Positions 14,415 to 22,515 of a DNA stretch of 27,257 nucleotides are shown piece after piece; position 1 is the first letter of the stretch, and the number at the start of each line of letters is the position of its first letter. Source of the DNA: a virus. The notes beneath the pieces were generated by a model. The model had not been told where the DNA came from, searched no databases, and saw nothing but the letters and a program-made list of their open reading frames with translations. The stretch is from IMG/VR virus record IMGVR_UViG_3300020439_000059, positions 1-27,257 of that record; one strand, written 5' to 3'. Made by a program: the position numbers and the translations under genes.

Positions 14415-15170
14415 TTAAGAAATTTTTGCTGAACCTACATCTATTGGTTCTCTCTTCATATGATTACCTTTAGCGAAGTTAGCACCTTCTTTAATATAAC
14501 CAGTTAAAAATGCTTTTCTGAATCTATTTGATGTATTGGCTTCTGAACCATGTACTACGTTTGAATGAAGTAATGCAACTTGTCCTTTTCTTAGGTATCC
14601 ATCTATATGTGGAAAGTTGTGGTCATCTGGTAATACACAAGGTTTACCTCTTTCATTTCTCCAATTTTTTGGGTTTGAACCAGCTCTTACTTCATCTACT
14701 TCTATTGGTAATCTACCTAAGTGATGTGAACCTTCTAAATACCAAACAGAACCATTATTTGGGTCATGATTATCAAATGCAATAGAAACATTGATTATTT
14801 CATTTGAATTACATTGTGTATAAAATATGTTTTGATGCATATCTCTACCTAATTGACCTGGTGGTTTAAAATATGCCCAAGTTTGTACACCAAAGATTTT
14901 AGAATCCATAAGAAACTCACAAGCTTCAATAACTTTTGGATGTTTCATCAAATCTGTAAGTAGTTGTGATTCTTTATGCGGATACATATATGGGTCGTAT
15001 TCTCCCCATTCATTGTTTTCATCTTCTTCTTGTCTACGGATTCTGATTCTTTCTAATTCATCAGCGTATAAATCTACTTCTTCTTCTGTTAATAGATTTA
15101 AAATAGATACTCCTTTGTATCTCCAATCAAATTCTAATTGTTGTTTTTCTAATTCGGTAAGATATTTCAT
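14415..15170 (-). CDS. PhyH-type 2-oxoglutarate oxygenase with altered metal site
   Basis: A 251-aa protein of the phytanoyl-CoA dioxygenase (PhyH) family, double-stranded beta-helix fold. Visible family features are MHQNIFYTQ (112-120), NVSIAFDNHDPNNGSVWYLEGSHHLG with the GS-W-x-x-x-GSHH turn, and LHSNVVHGSEANTSNRFRK with distal His207 and 2OG-binding Arg218. The usual facial triad is HxD...H; here the HxD position reads H112-Q-N114, and the codon is AAC on direct reading. An Asp-to-Asn change removes one iron ligand charge and may alter or abolish activity. It follows the baseplate genes at a 23-nt gap that contains TATAAATA, so late expression is plausible. The substrate is unknown. Confidence 0.78.
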   Translation of the reverse strand: MKYLTELEKQQLEFDWRYKGVSILNLLTEEEVDLYADELERIRIRRQEEDENNEWGEYDPYMYPHKESQLLTDLMKHPKVIEACEFLMDSKIFGVQTWAYFKPPGQLGRDMHQNIFYTQCNSNEIINVSIAFDNHDPNNGSVWYLEGSHHLGRLPIEVDEVRAGSNPKNWRNERGKPCVLPDDHNFPHIDGYLRKGQVALLHSNVVHGSEANTSNRFRKAFLTGYIKEGANFAKGNHMKREPIDVGSAKIS

Positions 15171-15181
15171 TGTAACTTATT

Positions 15182-15189
15182 TATTTATA
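15182..15189 (-). promoter_or_regulatory. T4-type TATAAATA octamer
   Basis: Minus-strand TATAAATA, the T4 late promoter octamer, 11 nt before the PhyH-like gene start. The gap is all A/T, so a chance match is quite possible, and the other late-gene gaps here carry TATATTTATA instead. Confidence 0.25.
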
Positions 15190-15193
15190 TATA

Positions 15194-15553
15194 TTATCTT
15201 TTTGAATATTCTAAAAGATTTACTAATCTATTTTTCAATTGTGGCATTTTAGATAGTTGTTCTGATATACTAGCTCTATTTGAATTTTTTATTTCTTCTT
15301 TTGTACCATCGATTCTCCATTTCATTTTTACTACTTTAAACAATGGATTTGCAGCTAATTGTAAGTAATTGTTTTCTGATACTTCTACAATGGGTGATTG
15401 AGAATCATTTACCTTCTGAGAAAATCTTCTTAAAATATACCCTCTCTTCACATCAACATCCTTTATTTTAGGTACAAATGGAAATGGATTTACACTCAGA
15501 TTAAAGTTCTGAAATGTGCTTACCTTTTTATATCTCTTAATCATATCATCCAT
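15194..15553 (-). CDS. baseplate-associated protein of unknown function
   Basis: A 119-aa protein directly after the hub gene (1-nt gap), so it is probably a late structural or assembly protein. It contains a beta-rich N-terminal part (FQNFNLSVNPFPFVP, VKRGYILRRFSQK), then ENNYLQLAANPLFKVVKMKWRIDG and a basic helical tail. The RGYILRRF...N...I.EV pattern looks like short wedge-type phage proteins, but I cannot assign it to a T4 gene product. Confidence 0.6.
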   Translation of the reverse strand: MDDMIKRYKKVSTFQNFNLSVNPFPFVPKIKDVDVKRGYILRRFSQKVNDSQSPIVEVSENNYLQLAANPLFKVVKMKWRIDGTKEEIKNSNRASISEQLSKMPQLKNRLVNLLEYSKR

Positions 15554-15554
15554 A

Positions 15555-17915
15555 CTATCCTCCTGCTCTAAAAGTTCCTTCTATTTCTGTAGTCCACAAC
15601 ATACCATCTATATTATGAGCTACATTTGTAACTTGAAAAAATCCATTTTGTCTATATCTACTTGGTATTCCAATAACATTGAATGTATCACCATGCGTTA
15701 TTCCACTATTTCCATGTATTTTAAATGTGTATTTCATACCACCTATGATAGCACCACTACCTTTTAAAGATGTTTTGTTACTATCAGAAAAATCAGGATT
15801 ATCTTCATTTAAAAATGTTTTAAATAAACTCTGGTCACCATATGTTGGAAATATCATAGCTTGGTCTAATGTAATACTGATTACTTGGTTTTGTTGACTT
15901 CTAAATAAATTACCTATTCCAGCTAAAACTTGTTGTCCACCGCCAACATCTAAATTAAATTTACCAATTTTGAATCTTGGGAAAGCACCAATCTTTCCTA
16001 AAAACTGATTATATAGAGCTGCTATAGCATCTTCCTCACTACCTTCTTCCTCTGGTGGATTAGTAGCTGAACTTTTTTGTGGATTTTCTACATTTTTTCT
16101 AGCACTATCATTTATAATTTTTAACACAGAATCTTGTAGTGTTGTATTCGAAATAGGTCCTTTACCCATACTTTCGTTTTGTTCAGCATTAAAATCAGGA
16201 TCTTGACCTGAAGCTGCTTTATTTCTATCAGCTATAATAGAACTCATCATTTCAGCTGGTAAATCTATATCCAATGTACCATCTAAGAAAAACGAACCTT
16301 CACCATTATGTACTAACCTATTAGCACTTTTCTTTCCGTGGTCATTTAAATTCATTTCTACTACTTGTAATGCCATATCACCCTTTGCATGTCCATCAAT
16401 TGCTTGTGGTAATGCTTTTTCTATAATTTGAAAACTCCACATACTATTTACGGCTGATGACATTCCATTTAGTATTTCTAATAAAGCATCTGAGTATGTT
16501 AGATTTTCTGCTTCTATAACACTACAAGCAAAATCAAAGTTTATATATAGGTTATCTAAATATCCCCAAGTTCTAGAACCTCTCGTTGGACTTTTAAAAT
16601 CAGAATTGGATGAAAAGTTTGGAGCTGCTCCATCTTCAGGAAATTGTACTGCTATATTACCATTTCTATCCCTTTGACCACAAGGGTTATTACCTGCTTC
16701 AAATGTTTGCTCTCCACCTTGTAGAATTTTAATGAATCCAAAATCTGGTGTTCTTTCGTTTGGTATTAGTAATTTATCTTTCTTTGTTGAAAATATCCTA
16801 TCAAAAGCACTACATAAAGTAAATTCTGTATAAACCTTATATGGAAAAGATTTCGAACCTACTTTCATACCAACTTCCGTTTTTACCAATGGGTTGGTAT
16901 CCATAATCTTTTTAAATGTTTTAAATCTTATATATCTTTCGTTACCTACTAATTTAGTACCTTTGGGTATTGATAATCTACCTTCAGAAGTAGATACTTT
17001 ATTCCAACCAGCACCACCTTCAGATTCATCTTGTAATTTTGTTTTTGTATCTTCATTAAAATTTATAAAATTTTCTTCACCCGAAAACTCTACATCATCA
17101 ATTAAATTTTTTACGGCTGTAGTTTGTTTATGACCAGGTAATGAGTTATGCATTTGCATACAGTTTTTTCTACCTGCATCTTCTTCATCATCTATATCTC
17201 CAATTTTCCACTCATCTGGTTTAGGTTGTTTTGTTTTATCAGCTGATGAGTTTGTTATAGGTTTTTGAATTTTCATAGTTTCAGGTAGTTCACCTAATCC
17301 TTTTAATGTTACATCACAAGTAAAAACATCACCACTACTACCAATTTTGAATCCAGTTATGAATCCTAAAAAATTATCGTAATCACCTTCTGAATTTTTT
17401 CTTTTTTCTAAAACTTTATTGAAATTCATCATTGATGATATTGTGTCTGCGTTTAGACTTAATTGTTGATTCAATGAACGTTCTAAATCCCAACCATATT
17501 CTACTACACAAGTAAATCCTGGTTCTCCAAAATATTGTTGTACTACATCTAATTGACCTGGTGTAAAACAATCAATACTAAAATTTAATTCTCTAGTCAA
17601 CCCATAAGTACCATTCTTAACAGATAGTCCTTTTATAATAGGTGAAGGTCTTAATCCTCTATCATCACCACTAACGGTAACAGGACTTCCACCCCAATCC
17701 AATCCTACTACACCAGGAGATTCAGCATTACCATAAACACTATTTTCTCCAACCAAAGGTAAGTTAGGTGCTGTTTGTAAAACCAATCCACCACCTGCAT
17801 TGGAAGTTACTCGTATCCATACGTTTAAACGTGAAGTATAAACTTGCTCCTTTTTTAGAAACAAATTATCTAGTACATATTGTTGAATTGGTCTATATGA
17901 AGGAAATTCACTCAT
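15555..17915 (-). CDS. baseplate hub protein (gp27/gpD-like)
   Basis: A 786-aa protein likely forming the central hub at the tail tip, which joins the tube to the spike. The C-terminal segment (TFNVIGIPSRYRQNGFFQVTNVAHNIDG, then WTTEIEGTFR) is typical of hub proteins of the gp27/gpD/XkdQ group. The N-terminal half has the expected beta-barrel-like pattern (NGTYGLTRELNFSIDCFTPGQLDVVQQYF, CVVEYGWD) and a GFKIGSSGDVFTCDVTLKG strand pair. Length is about twice T4 gp27 (391 aa), with an Asp/Lys/Ser-rich insertion around residues 215-300. It comes just after the LysM protein with an 8-nt overlap, the usual order LysM then hub in contractile tails. There is no lysozyme domain, so the spike must be encoded elsewhere. 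Confidence 0.7.
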   Translation of the reverse strand: MSEFPSYRPIQQYVLDNLFLKKEQVYTSRLNVWIRVTSNAGGGLVLQTAPNLPLVGENSVYGNAESPGVVGLDWGGSPVTVSGDDRGLRPSPIIKGLSVKNGTYGLTRELNFSIDCFTPGQLDVVQQYFGEPGFTCVVEYGWDLERSLNQQLSLNADTISSMMNFNKVLEKRKNSEGDYDNFLGFITGFKIGSSGDVFTCDVTLKGLGELPETMKIQKPITNSSADKTKQPKPDEWKIGDIDDEEDAGRKNCMQMHNSLPGHKQTTAVKNLIDDVEFSGEENFINFNEDTKTKLQDESEGGAGWNKVSTSEGRLSIPKGTKLVGNERYIRFKTFKKIMDTNPLVKTEVGMKVGSKSFPYKVYTEFTLCSAFDRIFSTKKDKLLIPNERTPDFGFIKILQGGEQTFEAGNNPCGQRDRNGNIAVQFPEDGAAPNFSSNSDFKSPTRGSRTWGYLDNLYINFDFACSVIEAENLTYSDALLEILNGMSSAVNSMWSFQIIEKALPQAIDGHAKGDMALQVVEMNLNDHGKKSANRLVHNGEGSFFLDGTLDIDLPAEMMSSIIADRNKAASGQDPDFNAEQNESMGKGPISNTTLQDSVLKIINDSARKNVENPQKSSATNPPEEEGSEEDAIAALYNQFLGKIGAFPRFKIGKFNLDVGGGQQVLAGIGNLFRSQQNQVISITLDQAMIFPTYGDQSLFKTFLNEDNPDFSDSNKTSLKGSGAIIGGMKYTFKIHGNSGITHGDTFNVIGIPSRYRQNGFFQVTNVAHNIDGMLWTTEIEGTFRAGG

Positions 17916-18207
17916 TATTGGTTTCTTTTCTTATAATTTCCATATGGTCTGCAGGAATTCTAAGAATAGTACCATCTTTCAATCCAAGCTTACCATCATG
18001 TATGTTGTTAGCATTAGCAATAATCCACCAGTAAGCAGGTGAGCCGTAATATTGATTAGCAAGTAAATCTAACCTATCACCTGTTTGTGATGCTACATAT
18101 ATATCATCATTACTTAAAGGTATCTTTTTTAACCTTTTCGATTTATATACAGTTTTACCATCTGGTGTTTTCTTTGTATCGTTATTTAAATATCTACTTA
18201 TTGCCAT
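17908..18207 (-). CDS. LysM-domain baseplate protein (gp53/gpX-like)
   Basis: A 99-aa protein with a LysM-like domain at about residues 37-86 (YVASQTGDRLDLLANQYYGSP, YWWIIANANNI, LKDGTILRIP), the pattern found in T4 gp53, P2 gpX and XkdP-type tail proteins. In T4, gp53 belongs to the baseplate wedge; in other contractile tails the LysM protein links hub and wedges. Position between the cap-like protein and the hub agrees. No signal peptide is present, so this is not a cell-wall hydrolase. Confidence 0.8.
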   Translation of the reverse strand: MAISRYLNNDTKKTPDGKTVYKSKRLKKIPLSNDDIYVASQTGDRLDLLANQYYGSPAYWWIIANANNIHDGKLGLKDGTILRIPADHMEIIRKETNNE

Positions 18208-18208
18208 C

Positions 18209-19831
18209 TTAATATGTTATCGATTTAAAACTATATAACTTTTTTCTATCTTCCGTATTAGCTCTTTGTTCTATGAACTTCATACTGATTGCTACTTCTA
18301 TCAAATGTGGTAGTTTGTATCCTTTATCTACATCTACTTTTGTACCACCATTTTTACTAAAAAATGCTTCTGAACTCTCATAATCTTTTTGAGTTCCATC
18401 TAACTGCCAATTTGAATTATCAGGTATTGTATATTGTAGTGATTCTATAAAACAAACTTTATCTTTATATAAATCACCCATAGTAAAATATACAATTGGT
18501 GCTCTTACTGCTCCAATCTGTTTACCTTGATATCCTAATGGATATGCTAACGATGTTAAAAATTCTATTTTAGTCCAATTGTTTGCTAACTCAGCTGAGT
18601 TCATTGGATAAATTGTAAAGTTAAAATTGGCTCCCCTTTCAACTGAATCATATGTATAGAAATTAAATGGATTACCACTAAATCTATTTGAATTCCAACT
18701 TGGTGATACAGTTTCAGAAAGTCCAGTTATAGTTCCTCTAAAGTGTACAGTTTCACCTGTTACTATGTTTCTAAAATAAAGTGGTATGAAATCCTTAGTA
18801 TCTAATTCATGCTTTATAGCAGTTTCTTTATCAGTACCACCATCATAGATACCACTTTGATTTATCACATCATCTTTTTTTGTAAATCCTTTTACACCTT
18901 CTAAATCATAATCATTATTAGCACTGAACCTTTCATCAGATGTTGGAAAGGATTTTTTACCTTTTTCTGCTGGATTTATTCCATCGGTAGGTTCTATAAT
19001 AACTTCTTTTCCATCTTCACCAATTCCTAATTTACCTCTATATCCTTTATTTACTCTAACTTCTGCTAATTTTGCTTCATTACCTTTATATCTTTTTAGG
19101 ATACCAAATTTACCTTCTTTTGTTGAATCGGTTTCTTGAGTTAATTCAGCTTCGTTAATTTGACTTGAGTAACTTCCACCATTAGGGTTATAAAATATTT
19201 TTTGAAATGAATCAGCATCATTTGTTCCCGCCCCTGCAGGTGAACCAAATAAAGCTCCTCTTATTTGACTTTTTACCTCATCTAATACTTTACCAGCTGC
19301 TTGTTGAGCCGCTGTTTTAGGGTTTCCTGTGGGTAATCCACTTTTTAACAATCCACTACCACCTAAGTCACCTTTTAACTCAGAGAGTGCTTTAGGATAT
19401 CCTAATTGTATATTATCAATTGATTTGAGTTCTCCAATAATCGATGATGGGTTAGTATCACCTGGTGGTTTACCAACAATCTTCGATAACTTTTGTCCTA
19501 CTTTAGATTCTTTAAATTTATTAAACTTTCCTTTTACTTTTCCAGCAAACTTAGAATCCCCAACGCTTTTTAATGCGTTTTGTACTGCACCAGGTGATGA
19601 ATCAGTACCACCATCAGCTGTTGTATTACGAAGTTCAATCATCTTATCTTTCATCTTCGTACTACGATTAGCTATTCTAAAAGTATCTGTTCCGTAAATA
19701 AGTGGATTGTTTATTTCTACCGCAGATTTAATTCGGATACCACTAACTTCTTGTTCAACTTTAGTTAATCTATCTGGTTTGACTTGTTTATCTAAACCTG
19801 CTCCCCTAAATAATTCTAATATCGTTGGCAT
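18209..19831 (-). CDS. baseplate / tail-tube junction protein
   Basis: A 540-aa protein after the tape measure, where T4 has gp48 and gp54, the proteins that cap the baseplate and start the tube. The last 190 residues look folded and conserved: YFRNIVTGETVHFRGTITGL, SPSWNSNRFSGNPFNFYTYDSVERGANF, FTIYPMN, WTKIEFLTSLAYP and a final LPHLIEVAISMKFIEQ, a beta-rich pattern like tube-type domains. Residues about 80-300 are Gly/Ser/Lys-rich and of low complexity. I infer a tube-initiator or cap role from order and pattern; a direct gp48 or gp54 assignment is not possible by eye. A single base separates its stop from the LysM start and from the preceding stop. Confidence 0.55.
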   Translation of the reverse strand: MPTILELFRGAGLDKQVKPDRLTKVEQEVSGIRIKSAVEINNPLIYGTDTFRIANRSTKMKDKMIELRNTTADGGTDSSPGAVQNALKSVGDSKFAGKVKGKFNKFKESKVGQKLSKIVGKPPGDTNPSSIIGELKSIDNIQLGYPKALSELKGDLGGSGLLKSGLPTGNPKTAAQQAAGKVLDEVKSQIRGALFGSPAGAGTNDADSFQKIFYNPNGGSYSSQINEAELTQETDSTKEGKFGILKRYKGNEAKLAEVRVNKGYRGKLGIGEDGKEVIIEPTDGINPAEKGKKSFPTSDERFSANNDYDLEGVKGFTKKDDVINQSGIYDGGTDKETAIKHELDTKDFIPLYFRNIVTGETVHFRGTITGLSETVSPSWNSNRFSGNPFNFYTYDSVERGANFNFTIYPMNSAELANNWTKIEFLTSLAYPLGYQGKQIGAVRAPIVYFTMGDLYKDKVCFIESLQYTIPDNSNWQLDGTQKDYESSEAFFSKNGGTKVDVDKGYKLPHLIEVAISMKFIEQRANTEDRKKLYSFKSITY

Positions 19832-19832
19832 A

Positions 19833-21980
19833 TTATATAGCTACTCCAAATTTATTTTCTGTACTTCGTTGTACCACTTTTGATACTCCATCTGCAACTT
19901 TTCTACCATCCATATTGACTTGGACTTGTAAATTTTTAATTTCGTTTCCTAAATTTTCTATAGCGGATACTATAGCTCCACTACCCATAATATCACCACC
20001 TAATGGTATTACTGCTTCCGGTCCTGCTTCTCCTATTAAAGCGTTTGTTGGACCTGTTACAATACCACCTTTAGCCATTGGAGTTGAAAATTCTGAACCT
20101 TGAGTTGAACCACCGATATCTGCACGAGCATCCCTACCAATACTATCACCACCAGCTCCAAAAAACGAACCTATACTACTAAAAAATCCTGAAATCCTAT
20201 CAAATAATGGCATAACTAAATCAACAATTCCCATTATAATATTATAAACAACACTAATTACTGCTCCAATAGTGTTAAATACTGCTCCTAATATAGAACC
20301 AACAATTTTAAATGCTGGTAAGAGTATCTTACCTGCTAAATTTAATAATTGTAATACTACCTTTCCAACTGGTGCTAAAGCATCCATAATTGTTGAACCT
20401 ATAGCTCCAAATGTATTCTTTAGTTCATCTGTTAAACCTTGTAATTCTTGTTGTTGTTGATTTCTTCTATTTTGAGTAGCTAAATCACTTTCAGTAATAT
20501 CTTGTAATTTTTTTCCACTTTCTAATAATTGTTGAGCAGCTTTTAATCTTTCCTTATCTTGTCCACCAAACCTTTCTCTTAATCTAAGTTGTTTTCTTAG
20601 TTCACCAACTTCCATTCCACTAGCTTTAGCAATTGAATCTAATTGGAATTTGTTTAGGTTATTTAAATCAACTGTTGATTCTAATGAATCTAAAACAGAT
20701 TGTTGAGCTCCTAATATATCACCTGTTGCTGCTAACTCTCTTGCTTTGTTAAAGTTAATAGATTGACCTAACATCGCTGAAGCTTCTAACTCAGCCGTTA
20801 TACTATTTTCAAAATCTAATAAACCTTCTGAAACTTTTGCTGCTTCAGTTAACGATGTACCTAATGCTGCTGCTTCAATGGCTGCACTTGCTAATTCCTT
20901 AGCTGAACCTCCAAAAAATACCGCTGCAGTTTCAGCATTTTCAGCAATATCTTTTATAACTTGAGATGGTGCAACACCAACTTGGTTTGCTAACTCTACT
21001 GTTTGTGCCGTTAATGCCTGAGCTGCTTCTTGCGATGCACCACTAATATCTTGAAAGATTCCATTTACTTGTGCTGCTTCTGATGTAGCGATACCAAAGT
21101 TTTTATTTAAAATTACTAATGATTTTAAAACTTCAGCTGATGGTTGTTCTATACCTCTAAATTCGTTTGTAAAATCAGCTGCTGCTTGTGCAACATCTTC
21201 AAACGATGCTCCAATACCAGCAGTATCAGTTTTTACTTTAGCTATATTAGCTGCAGTTTGTTCTGTATTAGCATTAAGTAAACCAGTTTCTTCTCTAAAC
21301 TTTCGAGCTGCTTCATCTATAGCCGTAAATGCTTTTACTCCAGCCATAATGGCTGCTCCTATTGCTACAATGGCTAGTGTTACTGGATTGATTGCTGCTC
21401 TTAAAAATCCAAGTGATTTTCCACCAGCTGCTCTTAATGCTTCAAATCCACCCGCTCCATCTCTAAATGAGGAAGCAAATTCAGTTGTAAATGTCATAGC
21501 TGCATCATTGATACTTTCTTTCATACCATCGATAGGTCCTCTTAAAAGTGCACCAAATGGACCTAACCCATCTACTATACTATCTAATTGTTGATTAAGA
21601 TTACTAGCGAACTCTTGTGAAGCTGCATCAGCTGCTTCTATAGCATTAATTTTATTTTCTTCGGTTCTTAAAGTTTGATTAGTAACATCTTTGAGTGCTC
21701 TTGCCTTAGCCAATGAACCATTTTCTGTTCTTCTCTTATCATTAGCTAATTTTTTAAAATCAGCTTCATTTTTTAAAATGGCTTTTGTTATATCTGATTT
21801 ATCTTCAAGTCCATCAAGTGATTTTTTAAGATTTTCTTGAAATTTTGCTTCAGCAGATGACATACCTTTCATCTCTTTACCTGTATCGGTTATAGTTGTT
21901 TTTATATCCTTTAGTAAAGATGAAGATACCTTTAATACATCTTGGTATTCCTGTTCTAATTCTGCTTTAGTTTTAGCCAT
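19833..21980 (-). CDS. tail tape measure protein
   Basis: A 715-aa tape measure protein, which sets tail length and passes into the host during ejection. It has long helical/coiled-coil regions at the N-terminus (residues 1-135) and centre, Ala-rich repeats, a hydrophobic segment at about 198-218 (PVTLAIVAIGAAIMAGVKAF) and a long hydrophobic stretch at about 540-600 (LLNLAGKILLPAFKIVGSI onwards). Near the C-terminus it carries the signature GGIVTGPTNALIGEAGPEAVIPL, found in many phage tape measures. The length is near T4 gp29 (590 aa). It lies behind the frameshifting assembly chaperone and a small basic ORF, the common chaperone-then-tape-measure order. Confidence 0.88.
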   Translation of the reverse strand: MAKTKAELEQEYQDVLKVSSSLLKDIKTTITDTGKEMKGMSSAEAKFQENLKKSLDGLEDKSDITKAILKNEADFKKLANDKRRTENGSLAKARALKDVTNQTLRTEENKINAIEAADAASQEFASNLNQQLDSIVDGLGPFGALLRGPIDGMKESINDAAMTFTTEFASSFRDGAGGFEALRAAGGKSLGFLRAAINPVTLAIVAIGAAIMAGVKAFTAIDEAARKFREETGLLNANTEQTAANIAKVKTDTAGIGASFEDVAQAAADFTNEFRGIEQPSAEVLKSLVILNKNFGIATSEAAQVNGIFQDISGASQEAAQALTAQTVELANQVGVAPSQVIKDIAENAETAAVFFGGSAKELASAAIEAAALGTSLTEAAKVSEGLLDFENSITAELEASAMLGQSINFNKARELAATGDILGAQQSVLDSLESTVDLNNLNKFQLDSIAKASGMEVGELRKQLRLRERFGGQDKERLKAAQQLLESGKKLQDITESDLATQNRRNQQQQELQGLTDELKNTFGAIGSTIMDALAPVGKVVLQLLNLAGKILLPAFKIVGSILGAVFNTIGAVISVVYNIIMGIVDLVMPLFDRISGFFSSIGSFFGAGGDSIGRDARADIGGSTQGSEFSTPMAKGGIVTGPTNALIGEAGPEAVIPLGGDIMGSGAIVSAIENLGNEIKNLQVQVNMDGRKVADGVSKVVQRSTENKFGVAI

Positions 21981-21983
21981 CTA

Positions 21984-22223
21984 TTATAATCCTGCGTATT
22001 TTTTTAAACCGGGTGCAATTTTTACACCAGCTTTTTCTGCTTTTTTAATTTGATTTCTTAAATCACCTGCTGCCTTATCAGCTTTATCTACTGCTTTTTT
22101 AAAATCAGAGCTGTTTTTTAACCTCTTTGATAAAATCCTAGCAAACATTTTTTGTACGAAACCTTCTGTTTTATAAGATTTAGTATTTCTGATATAATCA
22201 GCTTGTTCTTTTGTTAGTTTCAT
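21984..22223 (-). CDS. small basic protein between assembly chaperone and tape measure
   Basis: A 79-aa lysine-rich helical protein (MKLTKEQADYIRNTKSYKTEGF, then KAVDKADKAAGDLRNQIKKAEKAG). I place the start at the ATG at 22223 because AAGGAG lies 7 nt upstream; an in-frame ATG at 22247 has no ribosome site. No family is recognised. It follows a terminator and a late-type motif, so it heads the transcript carrying the tape measure and baseplate genes. A role in tape measure folding is possible from position. Confidence 0.65.
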   Translation of the reverse strand: MKLTKEQADYIRNTKSYKTEGFVQKMFARILSKRLKNSSDFKKAVDKADKAAGDLRNQIKKAEKAGVKIAPGLKKYAGL

Positions 22224-22256
22224 AGTTTTTCTCCTTTGTGGATACATTTATACAAC

Positions 22257-22266
22257 TATAAATATA
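22257..22266 (-). promoter_or_regulatory. candidate late promoter motif TATATTTATA
   Basis: Exact 10-mer TATATTTATA on the minus strand, between the terminator at 22271-22300 and the 79-aa gene (33 nt before its ATG). A promoter is expected here because the terminator should stop upstream transcription. Confidence 0.55.
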
Positions 22267-22270
22267 AGGT

Positions 22271-22300
22271 AAAAAAAAAGTGAGGAATTATTTCCTCACT
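22271..22300 (-). terminator. rho-independent terminator
   Basis: Minus strand: AGTGAGGAA-ATAA-TTCCTCACT, a perfect 9-bp stem with a 4-nt loop, followed by a run of nine T in all. The stop codon of the frameshift extension lies in the loop, so the stem is right at the gene end. Confidence 0.85.
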
Positions 22301-22515
22301 CTCACGTTTGGTTTTCTGACATTTGATGATGTTTTCTTCATCGCTTTATCTCTTTGCTTTTGTTCATTTTTCTTAGCTTCTGATAATTTTTTATAATGGA
22401 AGTTTCTAATGTGAACAGGCATTTCGTAAACATCCTTAAATGTAAAACCATTTCCATAGTAACACATTTCAAAAATTTGATTGTGTACTATTGAAGAATA
22501 GTTATTCGGAAGGCC
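22288..22515 (-). CDS. frameshift extension of the gp26-like tail assembly chaperone
   Basis: A 75-codon frame in the +1 frame after the gp26-like gene, ending inside the terminator loop. It is open from 22545, just after a TGA, and has no credible start of its own: the first ATG is 16 codons in, within the conserved-looking part, with no ribosome site. It encodes GLPNNYSSIVHNQIFEMCYY, then GNGFTFKDVYEMPVHIRNF and HYKKLSEAKKNEQ, resembling the C-terminal domains of phage tail assembly chaperones (short helices, then an MP-x-x-x-R-x-F turn), and finishes with a very basic tail. A +1 slip at TTT-TTT-T (22516-22522) would give a 325-aa fusion. This piece fills what would otherwise be a 250-base gap. 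See finding on frameshifting. Confidence 0.75.
   Translation of the reverse strand, partial: GLPNNYSSIVHNQIFEMCYYGNGFTFKDVYEMPVHIRNFHYKKLSEAKKNEQKQRDKAMKKTSSNVRKPNVRVRK

Noticed and set aside
14415-14430. terminator after the PhyH-like gene
   Set aside because: The end of the gene is A/T-rich with runs of T and A, but no GC-containing stem can be drawn.
19329-19697. 122-codon plus-strand ORF
   Set aside because: Antisense to the low-complexity part of the 540-aa baseplate gene; the proline/serine-rich translation mirrors Gly/Lys codons on the other strand.
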